DNA of 64,000 nucleotides from Liolophura sinensis (GCF_032854445.1 NC_088303.1:35693265-35757264); one strand, 5' to 3'; positions 21,101 to 32,990 are shown, numbered from the stretch's first letter. Program-made: numbers and translations. Notes: a model not told the origin generated them from the sequence alone.

Positions 21101-21671
21101 TTGGAGCGGGATTACACAAAATTTGAGGTGGATCAGAAAAGCGGTCAGCTGTTGCTCATGGCCTTTCCAAACTTGGACATCGTCAGCAGACGTACTGGTA
21201 AGCCTTTGGCACTTTCCACAATAGCCGGCCAGCGCGGTGAGATTAATGATATTAGGGATGATCTTGGCTTTGTCGACTGGAAGCGTGGACGCACAGCCTT
21301 GTCCAAGGCAGCAATCACAGACCAGCAGAAAACGACCGATGAGCTGGGTGCTGCGGCCGCCACGGTAGATACCCTTGAGGTGAAGGATTTGAGCCAAACA
21401 GCGAAACATGCTTCAGATGCTATCCACAAAATGGAAACAAGCCTCATGGATAGCGACATTGAGCAGGCCCTTGAAACGACGCAGGATACACCGCTGAAAC
21501 TCCGAAAAATTCGGGGCAAAGGCGAACTCACGAATAACATCGCCAAGCTGTCAGCCCTCGACGAAGACATCGCTAGGCAAAAACGGAAACTGGAAGAGGC
21601 TGAGGATGAATTCTCCTGGCACCGTGTCGCAGAATGGCTACGTAACCTCGAAGATGAGAGGACAGCCCGCC
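21101..21671 (+). pseudogene. Polinton coiled-coil protein, C-terminus lost
   Basis: About 190 codons from ATG 21101. The N-terminal part is compact (TKFEVDQKSGQLLLMAFPNL, DIVSRRTGKPLALSTIAG). A long Ala/Glu/Lys/Leu-rich stretch follows (for example LDEDIARQKRKLEEAEDEFS), which should form a coiled coil. After RTARLGKLAGKAW the frame runs into the sequence shared with 19163-19510 and is no longer authentic. The likely lost C-terminal membrane end is seen instead at 19044-19215. A virion or membrane role is inference from its place next to the capsid gene and its make-up. Confidence 0.65.
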
Positions 21672-21689
21672 TTGGCAAGCTGGCTGGGA

Positions 21690-22450
21690 AAGCGTGGTCA
21701 AGACGATTTTGTTGTTGTAGTTGGCTATCTGACCGACCCACAGAAGCATGTCGCTGGGGGCCTAGGCCGAACACAAAGTCAACGGCACTACCGGCATACT
21801 GTAGCACGCCCTGGTAGCGTTTGATAGCGGACGGTACGTGGACTGGGGAGGAAATGGCATCTTCAATGTTGGCAAGAAACTGCTTCTGTGCGTCGAACGC
21901 CGCCCCTGTCCTAAGAACTCGCCTCCTTCTATGCACATGAGAATGAACGATGCTCAGGCGTCCATACCATTCTGTTTGAGGTAGTCTACGTGCAGAAAGC
22001 CGTATTTTCTAGGGAACGACATACTGCTCGGATTGAAGGTTCTTTCGCCAATGTTGTGGTATCCCGTGTTGGTCAAGTAACAGTAAGCTACCCCGAGATC
22101 GTGATTTACGCCACCGCATGTGGAGAGACGGAGAACTCGCCGCACAGTTTTTCATAGGCTCTACTGTCAAACGGGTTGTCGAAAGCGTCCCAAGCTCTGT
22201 CGAGGGGTAGGGTGGCTTTTATGTCTTTCAAGATCCGCCAGACTTGGTAGTAGACGTGGAATGAGAACAGTGCCTTCATTCGCGGATCGAGGGTGTGAAG
22301 ATGATTTTCAGCGGACAACCACATCCGTAGTTGCGCACTAGACCGCAAAGTTCAGCTGGTTCTGCCAAAACTGCACTGGGTTGGTATTCCGAGCCTGAAC
22401 GATGAAATTGATGGTTACTTTTGGTAAGCGCTACTTATGGAACACATCTG
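21690..22450 (-). pseudogene. Polinton-associated ORF of unknown function, frameshifted
   Basis: Three minus-frame pieces line up as one gene. 22106-22348 contains SSAQLRMWLSAENHLHTLDP and PLDRAWDAFDNPFDSRAYEK. 21954-22145 contains GVAYCYLTNTGYHNIGERTF. 21690-21936 contains FLANIEDAISSPVHVPSAIK and YQGVLQYAGSAVDFVFGLG. Frame shifts occur near 22130 and 21950. A second, shorter copy lacking the first piece is at about 19200-19500 (minus). I recall this ORF in Polintons but not its function; a minor virion protein is one possibility. Confidence 0.55.
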
Positions 22451-22512
22451 CGAATTGGGCCTGGAAGGCCTTGACCTTGCTCACGTAGATGTGTGAGGAC
22501 GTGTTAGATGAT
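22440..22512 (-). pseudogene. Short duplicated tail shared with the 3' edge of the block at 19640-19708
   Basis: The plus sequence around GCGCTACTTATGGAACACAT through GTGTGAGGACGTGT is repeated at about 19629-19703. On the minus strand it ends with the same HLTRPHTST-stop reading as the ATPase frame at 19681. It marks where the duplicated block meets element sequence. Confidence 0.6.
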
Positions 22513-23600
22513 CTGCGCGGGTTTGGATGCTATGTGACGGGCCGTCCTTGTAAGTAGCCTCTCTGTTGAAGCTGAATGCCGTTCTGTTCATTGTGCCGCA
22601 AAGTTCTGTCTACACTTAACATGTTTGTCACCTTCTCTGATCTTCAAAACTTCAGCATAGCCCAACTGCCGCACAGGTTAGACAACAGTAATCGCCGTCA
22701 AAAGGTTTCCCTTCTTCAGTTCACGCTATACCCCGCGTGGGCGAACACACCGGGATGGGCTTCATACTGGATGGCGAGCGCCGAAAAGGCTTAAAAAGAA
22801 AGTATTTCTTCCGAGGGGTCAAAATAAACGAAGCCACAGGTCGCTTGGTGAACACACCATCATTCTGTTGTAAGAACTCGCTCCAATCTTGGGATTCTCG
22901 CACGGGCCCATAGGTGGGATTTCAGAGAGCTATAAGCTTCCTTCTTTGGTTCCTCATAGGGAGGTCTACGGGCATTTGGCTGAAGTGAGGAGTTTAGTGA
23001 ATGTGCTGATATCCTCGGTTAGTAGAATCGGTTGTGCAGTCCTTCGGTCTGCTCCAGTATCGGGTGTAGGGATGAATATTGGCAAGAGACGTCTTTCTCC
23101 AACCCACAGTGCACTCTTGTTATATAACACACCTGACACTTAGGCTTTTAGACTCATCCAGTCGGAATATCGATACCAACTACCTTAGACATTACACATC
23201 ATGCCATAACCTTATTGTAATGGTGGACGCAGCCGGCCCTCGCTCTACACGTTTAGCATTGTCCGACTTGGCTGACGTCTCGGACTTTGGGCTCCAGGGT
23301 CAGGAAGGTAAAGTCTACGCCTTCCAGTTTGAAGGCGGCCTCCATACCCGGAAAAAGATTTCAGTTGCAAGGAAGCAGTCAGAACCTGCCACATTCGATT
23401 CCCTTCAAGACGAATGTGCGCAAACCACCTTCTGAGTCACCCGGAGAACAAAAGTTCTCCTTTGTCCGCGTTGATGACAGCTGGGTTCTTACCAGGACCC
23501 GCGACTCCGACACCCAAATACTTGTAGCAGTGATAGTATTTACCTCAGAATACAAAAAAAACAAACGTGCCTCTCTCGATCTTTCACAGTGCATATGCTC
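22513..23600. other. Right-hand Polinton-like region with unassigned ORFs
   Basis: Composition remains element-like to about 23500. The plus ORF 23079-23435 includes STRLALSDLADVSDFGLQG and YAFQFEGGLHTRKKISVARK. The plus ORF 23287-23637 overlaps it in another frame (EQKFSFVRVDDSWVLTRTRD). The minus ORF 22721-22903 is short. I recognise none of them. No inverted copy of the 13060-13480 sequence is apparent, so no terminal repeat can be called. Unit D sequence begins between about 23590 and 23625. Confidence 0.45.
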
Positions 23601-25440
23601 AAACACATGTAGCCAATTTTCAATAATGCTGCAATAATACCGGAGTGGCGTTAAGCCATAATCATTGATTCATTCATTGCTCGATCAAATTTGAACGGTC
23701 TGATGTAAACAGCCTAGATCGATAGGCTGGCAACGCGACAATCAGACAGCTTTACATTACATAGTAGTAAAGAAGACTATACCAATTTTTCCACATAAGT
23801 TTTTCTTATTCAGCATTTTGAATCCACTGCTTGATAACCCATGGAATGATCCCAACACAGCTGTTATTTATGTATTTGCATCATGATTTCTAAGAACCAT
23901 TAAAAACCAAAGAGAAATTCACATGAATTCATTCGTACAAGGTGGTACCGTGGGTAAATTGATTTTAGACTAAGTGTGTAGTGAAAAAAGTGGTTTTTCG
24001 GATAAGTCCTTCGCCAGGATAGACATCAAACCGAACGGAACATATCATATATTAGGGTTACACTGTCTGTTTTGTCACAGACACACGTAAAACAGGTTCG
24101 TTATATTACAAAACATTAAGCTAGTAAAAAAAACAAGCAAGAAACAAACTGTTCATTAAGCTAATAATGTTTTGGTTTCCACTTTAAAAAAGATTCCGAA
24201 GGAGAGGTTAAAACCGCAAATCAATAAGTACGTTTTGAAATGTAACCATCAATTTTCAGTAAAAACAGTACTGGTTTTTAAAACAATCTTATGAGTGACA
24301 CACTGTAATCAAGTATTCCAGTACAGCTGGTTAAATTAGAAAAGCTTTTGGTTTTACTGACAATTGGACAGGTTTCAAGACTGGAGGAAGTGAAAAATCA
24401 GTCCAAAAAGCCTAATTTATTTTCATTAGCTAACAGGAGAATTAAAGCCAATCTCTATTTTCTGTCTCGTGAAGATATTTGTATGCAAGTTCGAAATTAT
24501 GTGCTGTGAAACTGTAGAAGTAGATAACCCCATTGACTCTGCAATCACCTATATAGATCAATGACAATGATAGAGCCTCTGGCAAAACACCGTTGCTTTT
24601 AAATCTGGTCATCTATCAGTAAAGGAGATACCATCGATTACCTGGACTAAAGTTGACTTTGAAGCCCCCAGTTCAAGCTAATTCTAACGATAATCACAAA
24701 GTGCTTCGAACTGACTGGAGAATGGATACCGGTATTACCAAGGCAACCTCATGTAATCGTAGTAGACACGTTCAATTAAACTGTCAATGCAGCTTCATGT
24801 AAGCCAACGGATGTCGCACCACTTAAAATAGAGCCTACAAGCCATTCCCATCTACAGTAAATACCATCCGGACAAGATCGTCTGACAGCAATGGATTTTT
24901 AATTCATGGTAAAGAAACAACTGCGACGTAGATCCAGTGTAGCTCTCCAACATGGATGTCTCATATCGTTCAACTTAGAAAAGATTCTCCTTTAAGTCCC
25001 TTATTCAAACAATCTTCCACATAAAATCCTGTAAATATGGGGAACCCAAGCGAATATCTTTGCGTTCTTGCTCGGTCATGTCAAACAGAAAATAAATGCT
25101 TCAGTCAAACTGCTACTCAGTCTTGATTTATACATTTACCAACTAGATAACTTATTGATTTCATTGTCTTATTGGGTGATTGACTGATTGTTGTTTTGGG
25201 TGATTGATTGACTGCATGGTTTAAAATATATCCTGCAAAGCATATCGGTATATTCTTGTAGCAGCATGATGGGGATACCGTCATATTAAACATGCTGCCT
25301 CAGTGAATCCTCGTGCAATGAAACCAGATACTTCCAGCCCTGACTTTTGTGCTTTTTCCCTAATCCGGAATCGCTCCAAACTTTCAAATGTTGACTCAAC
25401 TCGGCATTCACCATAGCTCGTTCCGGTATGGAAGGATCAT

Positions 25441-25709
25441 TAAGAATTTAAAGTGAGCCTCCGTGGCTCAGTTGGTTAGCGCGCTAGCGCAGCGTAATGA
25501 CCCAGAGGCTTCTCACCAATGCGGTCGCTGTCCAGCTCATGCTGGCTTCCTCTCCGACCGTAAGTGGTTTGTCAGCAACCTGTGGAAGGTCGTGGGTTTC
25601 CCCCAGGCTTTGCCCGGATTCCTCCCGCCATAATGCTGGCCGCCGTCGCATAAGTGAAATATTCTTGAGTACGGCGTAAAACATCAATCAAATAAAGAAA
25701 TAAGAATTT
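25441..25709 (+). mobile_element. Family 1 SINE with target duplication
   Basis: The tRNA-like head starts GCCTCCGTGGCTCAGTTGG at 25456 and the 3' tail CGGCGTAAAACATCAATC is followed by an A-rich end. A small deletion removes the B-box GTGAGTTCAAG (after GGTCGCT), so this copy should be a poor pol III template. The 9-bp duplication TAAGAATTT lies at 25441-25449 and 25701-25709. Confidence 0.9.
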
Positions 25710-27112
25710 TAGGCCTTCAGCTTTTTAGTTTAAATGTAGATGAGATTGTGAAGATACAATAATTTTAAAATATTCTTTCCTGGATATGCAAATAATGTTC
25801 CCTTCACAACAATTCTGAGAAAATTCTAGGCTTCTCAAGGGTCAACCCATCTTGGATAGGCTACCGCATTCGCCTGTATACATGTGCCTATGGAGTCATG
25901 GATGCATGTGCCGCCCGCTTGCAAAGTTTGTTGCAAATGTACTAGTCATTAACTTTCAGAAGACTTCTAATGATTCAACATGTACAAATAACACATGGAA
26001 AAACTGGACGTTACATCCTTTTGAGACAGTTAAACTGAACGCCCTTCTGAAATAAATCGAAAGTACCAGCTCACATAAGACACATTTTATTTCAGCTCTC
26101 CCAAGGTCCTTAGCTGGGCGGCGTGTTCGTCTTCTCACCATTTCTATCAGGCTCTTGCAAAGATTCGGCGTTGGTATAAGGGTATTCTACTCACTATTGT
26201 AAAACGTGTGATAATCTGCTATCGTAAGATAAATATATGTAAGCCCAAACCTTATTTCCTTCTTGGTTCCTTTTAAATTAATGATCTTGTCCGCTTTGTA
26301 TGATATGAGCTGAATTTTGTAATTTTCTTTCCAAATTACTCAGTTCTCTGCGGATCTGCAAAAAGGCTTAATTTTTCAATTAGGGTTAGTACGTTAATAA
26401 CCTTATTGATTTTCAGGGTGTACAAATGTTGGCTACAACCACATTCTTCTCTGAAGAACCATTTTTCAACTCTAATCAGTTTGTCATAACAAGAACATAA
26501 GCCTGTTAAAACTCGTGAGGGCAAATTTCAGCCAGTCTCAGTTAATATTCACGTATCAAAATGTTGTCACCCTGCTCTTATATAACCAGGATTTTGGGTT
26601 ATTGATTACTGATCAAGTGGCTTTTGACACACGGCATTTACTCAAAGACGACCTGCCAGTCATTATGTAATTAATTTAGGAGCAATTCGGAAGTGTTTCC
26701 GCCTATGTCATTGATGTGAATGTCAGACCTATGGACAGTCTGTCCAAGGCAACTCAAAATACTCTAATCCGTATTGCACTTCCAAGGAACAAGCTGCTTC
26801 CACTCTATTTTAACGCTTCGAAGCTTAATTCTGGTAACAATTAACACAGTTCTTCTCTGTTGTTCATGTGAAGTCATAAAAGGGACAACTGATGAAAAAA
26901 AACATTACTCGATGGAAAGTAAATGTATTTATCATGATACAATATTGCTTCACCCTTACCTTATAGTGCCATGCATATGGGTATAATTCTGTACTTAAAA
27001 AACACGATCCACGGGTCGGAGAACTTAGTATAAGGCATAGTAGTGATGAAAAGCTATGCAGTGATGAAATGATGTTTTCTATGGATGTAATGCCTTTTTA
27101 CATTTAATGTCT
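25710..27112. other. Gene-free stretch of unit D
   Basis: AT-rich sequence with only short ORFs (25852-26055, 25956-26141, 26336-26524, 26774-26986), none recognisable and none conserved in the other units. Confidence 0.5.
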
Positions 27113-27327
27113 AGTTTACTTACGTGTTGACGTTTCGGGTGCCCAATGGTTAGAGCGTTCACCTTAATCGTGGATCAAACTCGGGTCGGGTCATGTCAAA
27201 GACCAAAAATTTTACTTTTTTCTGTCTCGTTTATGGCTTACTACTAAGAGGATACTGCTCATTGTTATAAGAGTCGTTAAGTATGACATAAAACCCCAAG
27301 CATACATACATACATTCCAGTTTACTT
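27113..27327 (+). mobile_element. tRNA-derived SINE, family 2, with target duplication
   Basis: The body runs about 27122-27318. It has an A-box-like TGGTTAGAGCG, a B-box-like GGATCAAACTCG, and a tail GTTAAGTATGACATAAAACC ending in (CATA)n. The 9-bp AGTTTACTT flanks it at 27113-27121 and 27319-27327. It shares head and tail with 49738-49983. Confidence 0.82.
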
Positions 27328-29104
27328 TCTACTCGTATTTTACAGAAAACTAATGCTCGCTAGGCGATTCCTGTTCAGAGACACCACTATATTGAAACGG
27401 AAATTCATGTTACACTTGCTAAGTAGGGTCATCAAATTCAAGCCTACTCTGTCGGTAGATGCCCATCAGGCAACACCATTGCCACAGTGATAACATCAAA
27501 CTGCCATCACATCTTCAGCCCACCACAATCCTTTCCAGAAGACCACAAGTAAAGATCAAGTATACATTGCTCGTAGACGTCCGATAGGCAAGTCGTTTTG
27601 CATACCCATAATATGAAACTGCCGTCATACCTTCAGCACACCATCATCGCACGGTCAGCACGCTATCAGTACCGTCAGTGCAGTTTCAGTAAAGAACTAT
27701 ACTGAGACACTAAGCGCACAAAAGGTGAAACAAACGTCAAAGTAAGCGTGAGATGGGTCTTGTGCAGTATACTACCAGTGAATAGCACAGCTTTTATTTC
27801 TTGAAATTCACCTACGGTTGACATTATTTCAACAATCAAACGTTCTGTTTTAAGTGAAAACAAAAACACATTTGTGTGACGTCAGAGTACCTGTGAAGTT
27901 ATTAACATTTGAAGTAGATCAAAAATCTCACGATAGAATTCAAACAATTGCCAGCATTTTTGTTTTCAATTGAACAAGACAACAACATGTAGATCTGGAC
28001 CTAGATTCCAAAGGGTTCTAAGGGTCAACAAGCGCCACTCTCTAGTTCACCACTTGTCCTATATACTAACACACTCGGCGACCAAACCAATTCAACTCGA
28101 CAGATTATAAATCTTAATCATGAATCGAGACTGAGCGCATGACTCAAGGCCATAAGTTCAATGCTAAAATCGATTATAAATCGATTATTTATATTCTCAG
28201 GGCCCACTAGACAATATCAATTTCCATTAGACTGAGAAATCAGGACATTTTACCATGCATCAGTTTGGTTATCCAGCTCTACATCGGTTGTATCGGTAAG
28301 ACTTACATTACACGGAATCTGTTCAGGGTACTTCCGTTAAGTGATCCTTCATGTACGCACAAATTCAGTAAACCCAGAGCATTAACCCTGGCGCTGAATT
28401 ACATGCCCATGGTTTTAAAATTACGCCGATAAAAGCCTAAAATTTTTCCCAATGTGATCACAAATCTAAGGTGGAACAAAGCTTAAATTGTCACCCTGGG
28501 TCTTGGGTTAAGTTCCAAAGTCTTCTGCTTGTCAGAGACGTCTAATTATTTGTCATTGGTGATCTCCGTTTTCATGACCTTTAGTCTCCGTGAAAAAGCC
28601 AGTGCATTGATCTAGAGCCGACTCCTTTTCATCCGGTCTCCCAAAAAAATCGGCTCCGCTACGCTATGGTGTGACATTCCAACCTGATAAAAACTACAAA
28701 TGAAGCCTGTTAAGGCCAATTTTACAAACACGACACCCAAAATGTTTTTTTCACCCCAAGGATAAAAAGAAGTTACATGTTTTCATAAATGGAAGCTTTA
28801 AATTCATCCGAACTATTTTTGAGAGGAAATTAACTCCCGTGAAAGCGTGTTTAAAGTCTAAGAAGTCCTCGATCTTCATCCAGCAGAAAACAGTTTCAAC
28901 CAGTACGTTATTTTGTTGCTTTGGGGTGAAAAGAGTAAATTGCATATTAACGGGTTTCCTGACAATATCAAGAGAAAAACTTTCTTCCTGGGGGTACGTT
29001 GACGAAGATCAAAAAAAGGCGCCTGTACCACTATACCAAGGCAACAACACTACAGAGTTGATGGTCATTGAAACATACAATCATATATCGCAGTCACCTA
29101 GAGA
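27328..29104. other. Gene-free stretch of unit D
   Basis: No gene seen. 28440-28990 is the diverged counterpart of about 2690-3130 (unit A) and 9745-10170 (unit C). Short ORFs at 28751-28945 and 28839-29144 overlap on opposite strands of this repeat. Confidence 0.5.
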
Positions 29105-30165
29105 TCCTGTTACATTAGGTACTAGCAACAGATGTATTATGTAACAGGTACTGGGGATAGATATATTAGGAGCTAGTTACTAGAGATAGATGTATTAGGT
29201 ACTAGCGATAGATGTATTAGTTACTAGCGACAGATGTATTATGTAACAGGTACTAGCGATAAATATATTAGGAGCTAGTTACTAGCGATAGATGTATTAG
29301 GTTCTAGCGATGGATGTATTAGGTACTAGCGATAGATGTATTAGGTACTAGCGATTGATGTATGAAGTGCCAGTACTAGCGATAGGTGTATTAGATGCTT
29401 GGCGCCATAGTGAATAGGTTTATTAGTTACTGGGTACTAGCGATATATGTATTAGTAGTAGGTGCTAGCGATAGATGTACCAGGTAGAAGGTACTACTGA
29501 TAGAGTGAGTGAGTGAAAGTTTTAACGTCGCTTTCAACAATATTTCAGTTTTATCGCGACAATAAAACGTCAAGTAGTCGATCTACTACGGATAATTCAT
29601 TTACTATTCAGTCAAAAAAGGACACCAGAAGTCACATAACAAACACAGACGGTAGTTTAAAATCACAGCTTTCCTGCCATACCAATGGTAGAGAGAAAAT
29701 CAAAAATAGTATCACTTTCTACAGAATTGAAAAGTTCTGAAAGAGAGCTCACGTGATAAAAGGAATCTCGTACAGGAGCAAAGTCGCCACAGTTAAGCAA
29801 TATGTGCTTGACTGTGAACCGTTGATCACAAGCAAAGCAATGAGGAGCATCTTCTCCTTTCAACAAATACCCATGCGTAGCACGTGTGTGACCGATAAGA
29901 CACCTCCTCAAAATGCAAGAGCGGAGACGATGCCATGAAACGGAAGGCGCTGGACCAACAAACTGACGAATGTCATGCAGTTTGTTGGTTGTCTGGTCAT
30001 CCCATTGAGCCTTAAACAAGCGCTTGATATAGGAGCAAATAAGTGAACGCAAGTCCGAATATGGAACGTCATTTTGGGTAGTAACGGAATGCAAAGCCGC
30101 CTTCGCGGCTACTACTGATAGATGTAATAGGTGAGGCGTATACTAGATACTGGCGATATATGTAT
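29105..30165. repeat. 22-bp minisatellite (GATAGATGTATTAGGTACTAGC type), split by a LINE
   Basis: About 17 variable units run 29105-29504, and the array resumes at 30110-30165. The gap is the LINE insertion at 29505-30109, with identical minisatellite sequence duplicated on both sides as its target site. Confidence 0.9.
29492..30122 (-). mobile_element. 5'-truncated non-LTR retrotransposon (LINE) with 13-bp target duplication
   Basis: The element is 29505-30109, reading minus. The ORF from about 30108 down to 29663 starts inside the end of an RNase H domain (AAKAALHSV) and continues to the typical C-terminal end of RNase H-bearing LINEs with a Cys/His cluster: THGYLLKGEDAPHCFACDQR, then KHILLNC. 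It stops at 29663, followed by about 160 bp of 3' UTR ending in a (TCAC)n tail. TACTACTGATAGA occurs at 29492-29504 and 30110-30122, a perfect target duplication taken from the minisatellite. The ORF has no internal stop from its truncated start to its end, so the insertion is fairly young. Confidence 0.92.
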
Positions 30166-30545
30166 TTATAGCATTCAATTCTTAATTCAATATGAGAGTA
30201 TTTGTACAGTGGTTTTGATTCAAAAAGACGTTTGGGGAATTTTAAACATGACGTCGTTGTTGTTTATGCCTATGTCGTGACAAATCACTGATGCATTGTC
30301 CATTTGTACAAGCCGAGTTAATGTATGCAGTTTGGTCAGCTAGCACAACACCTCACAATTCATTTCTGCCGACGATGGTACATTCAGTTGAAGAGTTTAC
30401 AATCGATTGTTGGCACAATCCCTGTGTCCAAGTGTTCGCTTCTGATCGTCCTCGAAGCGGACGTTATCTCTTGACACGACACGTAAACGAACAAACCCCT
30501 CGTTCCCTAAGGGTACATTTACAATAAATAACACATACCCAAAAC

Positions 30546-32440
30546 CCATTGTATTCTTGTCTTTCGAGGCGCTAGGGAAATGGTAATTGGTCAGACGGAT
30601 TCATTTGTCCATTTTATGTGAAGATGACTGTCAAGCTAAAGGCTCTGAAACCGATGGTGTGATGCTGTATCTCTCAGATGAGAATGTCGACTTCTTTTGC
30701 TATTGTGTTTTTCTGGCTTTAAAAAAAAATATTGAAATGTTTTGATAGCTTGTTTCACTAATTAATATCTTTCAAAACGAGCAAACTTTAATCCACACAC
30801 ATAAGTATGAGGAAGAGAGCTATTCTAATTAAAGACTTCCATATTTTAACACCCATGCGACTAATGAGAAGTTCTTATCAAAATATTGGAAATCTTCTTT
30901 TTTCCAATTCAGCTTTTCTAGTTATTCTCACGCATGTTTCGACACATAAATCCATTTTATTTACTGTTTAACCAAGCAATAATCTAACAAGTTGTTTAGA
31001 TTTCCATTGAAAGAAACAACCATGATCGTAACGCAGCCGCTCTGTACTAGGCAGAATCCAGCTTGGCCACAATATCACAAGCGCAAATTTTGGAAAAGAG
31101 ATACCAGCATGCATAAAACAACATCATAGACAGCGTCTGTCTGTCGTAAGTCTCTTAGTCTCAAAATCAATAGCTTTGTTAGGAATTTCCTCCTAACCAC
31201 AATGAATTAAACAAATAAACAATTTACACATCCTTGACAATCTCGATTGGTAGAGGCGTCGAAAGCCACCCTCTGTACCACGCGAAGACAGGGTTGTGAT
31301 AAATAACCAAGCCAATTTAGCCCTATTTGATTTCCCTAAAGAGCTATTTCCTGCTACCCGAATAGGTCAGGTCATCATGGCTAATTGACCTCGGTTATAA
31401 AACGAATTCCCTCCCTTAGGATAAGAGGAACTCTATTGCCGTTTTCATGAGAAGCATTGAAACCATTATGTCTGCAATTGTAAAAACAAGCACGTGCTGG
31501 GATATTTTATTCCAGGGTAAAAGCAAGTAGTTCTATGAGCAGATTCCAATTTTTTTTAAATTTAGTTGATTGTTTTTTTTTTACGCCGCACTCAAGCAGA
31601 AGCCAAATGTCAGTCAGATGATTCAACCACGTGTCGGACTCAAAACGTAAATGATTGTTTAATTACTAATGGTGTTTACAAGTGGTTGTTAATCACGCAA
31701 AAATAATCTTGATTAAAAACAGAACAAAAAAAAATAAAATTCGCTGGGAAGTAGAAATTCTCACAGCTAAATATATCTTCTTACTAAGCAGTTACATGAC
31801 ACAAACATATTATTACGGATAAAAAGAAAGATTTATTTCGAAAACGAAAAGAAAAAATAAAAGTTCCCAACTAAACATATAAGAATGTTTTTTTATCAAT
31901 ATGTAAAGGTCACGTCATTTTAGTTTTGAGGTAAAAGTTGGTTCTGGTTATATAGTTAAATACGCCAGGTCAAATTCTCGGTTAAAATCAATCCTAAAAA
32001 AGCCTCCTCAAATAAATAACAGTTTGAAAGTTCAATTCCAAAGACCCAATCCCTCATTTGTAGGCTACCTGAAAGAGTTAGGGACAGAATCCGGGTACAC
32101 TAATCGACTTTCTAGAAAATTTAATGACTAAAAAAATGTAATAGATCGCAGTTCATCAACAGCATATTTTGTGAAAAACTGAGCTAACACAAAAACTGGG
32201 CTTACATAAAGCCGAATATATTCACGGCTTATCACCAAAACCATCAATCTCATCCACATGCGTAGAACACCATGTTTCTTGCAAATGTACAATTAATACC
32301 GTCTTACCCGGCGCAAAATATGACCTGAAGAAAAATTACAATGATTTATACATTTTTAAAACTTGATTCGCATTTAACACTGTGCGCTAGATTTATTCAC
32401 TTACAGTTTACACTTTGTATGTACCTTGAAACACTCCAAA
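30546..32440. other. Gene-free stretch
   Basis: AT-rich DNA without a supported gene. A short antisense family 1 SINE tail fragment (TTGATTGTTTTTTTTTTACG, then CCGCACTCAAG) lies at about 31560-31605. Confidence 0.5.
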
Positions 32441-32444
32441 GATA

Positions 32445-32705
32445 TTAGGGGTCCTTCCTCAGTCGAGGGGGCTAGCAATGACCCGGGAGACTCTCACTAA
32501 TGCCGTCGCTGTGAGTTCAAGTCCAGCTCATGCTGGCTTCCTCTGCGGTCGTCCGTGGGGACGTCTTTCAGCAACCTGCCAATGGTCGTGGGTTTTCCCC
32601 GGGCTATTCCCGGTTTCCTCCAACCATAATGCTGGCCGCCGTCGTATAAGTGAAATATTCTTGAGTGCGGCATAAAACACCATTCAAATAAATAAATCAA
32701 ATAAA
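32445..32705 (+). mobile_element. Family 1 SINE, head degenerate
   Basis: B box GAGTTCAAGTCC, the central part and the 3' tail (TGCGGCATAAAACACCATTC) are clear and end in (AAAT)n. The A-box region is shortened (CAGTCGAGGGGGCTAGC). No clean target duplication was found. Confidence 0.85.
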
Positions 32706-32928
32706 TGTTATAATGCAAACACTAGGTAGTCCTGGCATTTGTTCGTGTGCGACGCTGCTGCAAGCACTGAAGCCGGATGAGGACCTAATCAGGTTAGTAT
32801 CATGCTGTTTGCATTTTACTTATTGTCTTATTGGATTAGGTTGTTTTAATACAGAGAAAACATTTTTTTAAAAATCTGTTCCTTGGAAACGCGTTGTGGG
32901 TCAGGTTATCCATATTCATGGTGTGCAA

Positions 32929-32990
32929 CCAAAATATACGATATCCAAAATATACGATATCCAAAATATACGATATCCAGAATATACGAT
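32929..32990. repeat. 16-bp tandem repeat (CCAAAATATACGATAT)
   Basis: Almost four units start at 32929, 32945, 32961 and 32977. Only the last differs (CCAGAATATACGAT). Confidence 0.95.

Larger units (their letters stand above)
13240..23600. mobile_element. Decayed Polinton/Maverick (adintovirus-type) virus-like element
   Basis: The region holds the gene set of a self-synthesising DNA transposon or virus-like element. On the plus strand is protein-primed type B DNA polymerase. On the minus strand are RVE integrase, several small ORFs, an A32-like packaging ATPase and a capsid protein, and a coiled-coil ORF lies on the plus strand. GC content and codon use differ sharply from the AT-rich flanks. 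At about 10.3 kb it is shorter than the 15-20 kb usual for intact elements, and deletions, duplications and frameshifts are visible in all large genes. I could not find terminal inverted repeats or a 6-bp target duplication, so the outer limits are only the extent of element-like sequence. Confidence 0.9.
23600..30545. repeat. Tandem unit D, enlarged by insertions
   Basis: It starts with GGCGTTAAGCCATAATCATT (about 23648), as in units A (about 5040) and B (about 7118), and continues with blocks matching units A and C: 24555-25030 (the A/C high-identity block, diverged here), 28440-28990 and 30490-30545. Insertions include SINEs at 25450 and 27122, a minisatellite and a LINE. No host gene is supported. 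Confidence 0.65.

Noticed and set aside
21145-21936. 263-codon minus ORF at 21145-21936
   Set aside because: Over most of its length it is the antisense of the plus-strand coiled-coil gene. Only the first part (21690-21936) reads as a real Polinton ORF.
12945-23600. Terminal inverted repeats of the Polinton
   Set aside because: I compared about 13060-13480 with the complement of about 23440-23640 and found only short chance matches such as GGACAAAG near one side.
29105-29504. CRISPR-like array in the regularly spaced repeats
   Set aside because: There are no unique spacers; it is a contiguous 22-bp minisatellite in eukaryotic DNA.
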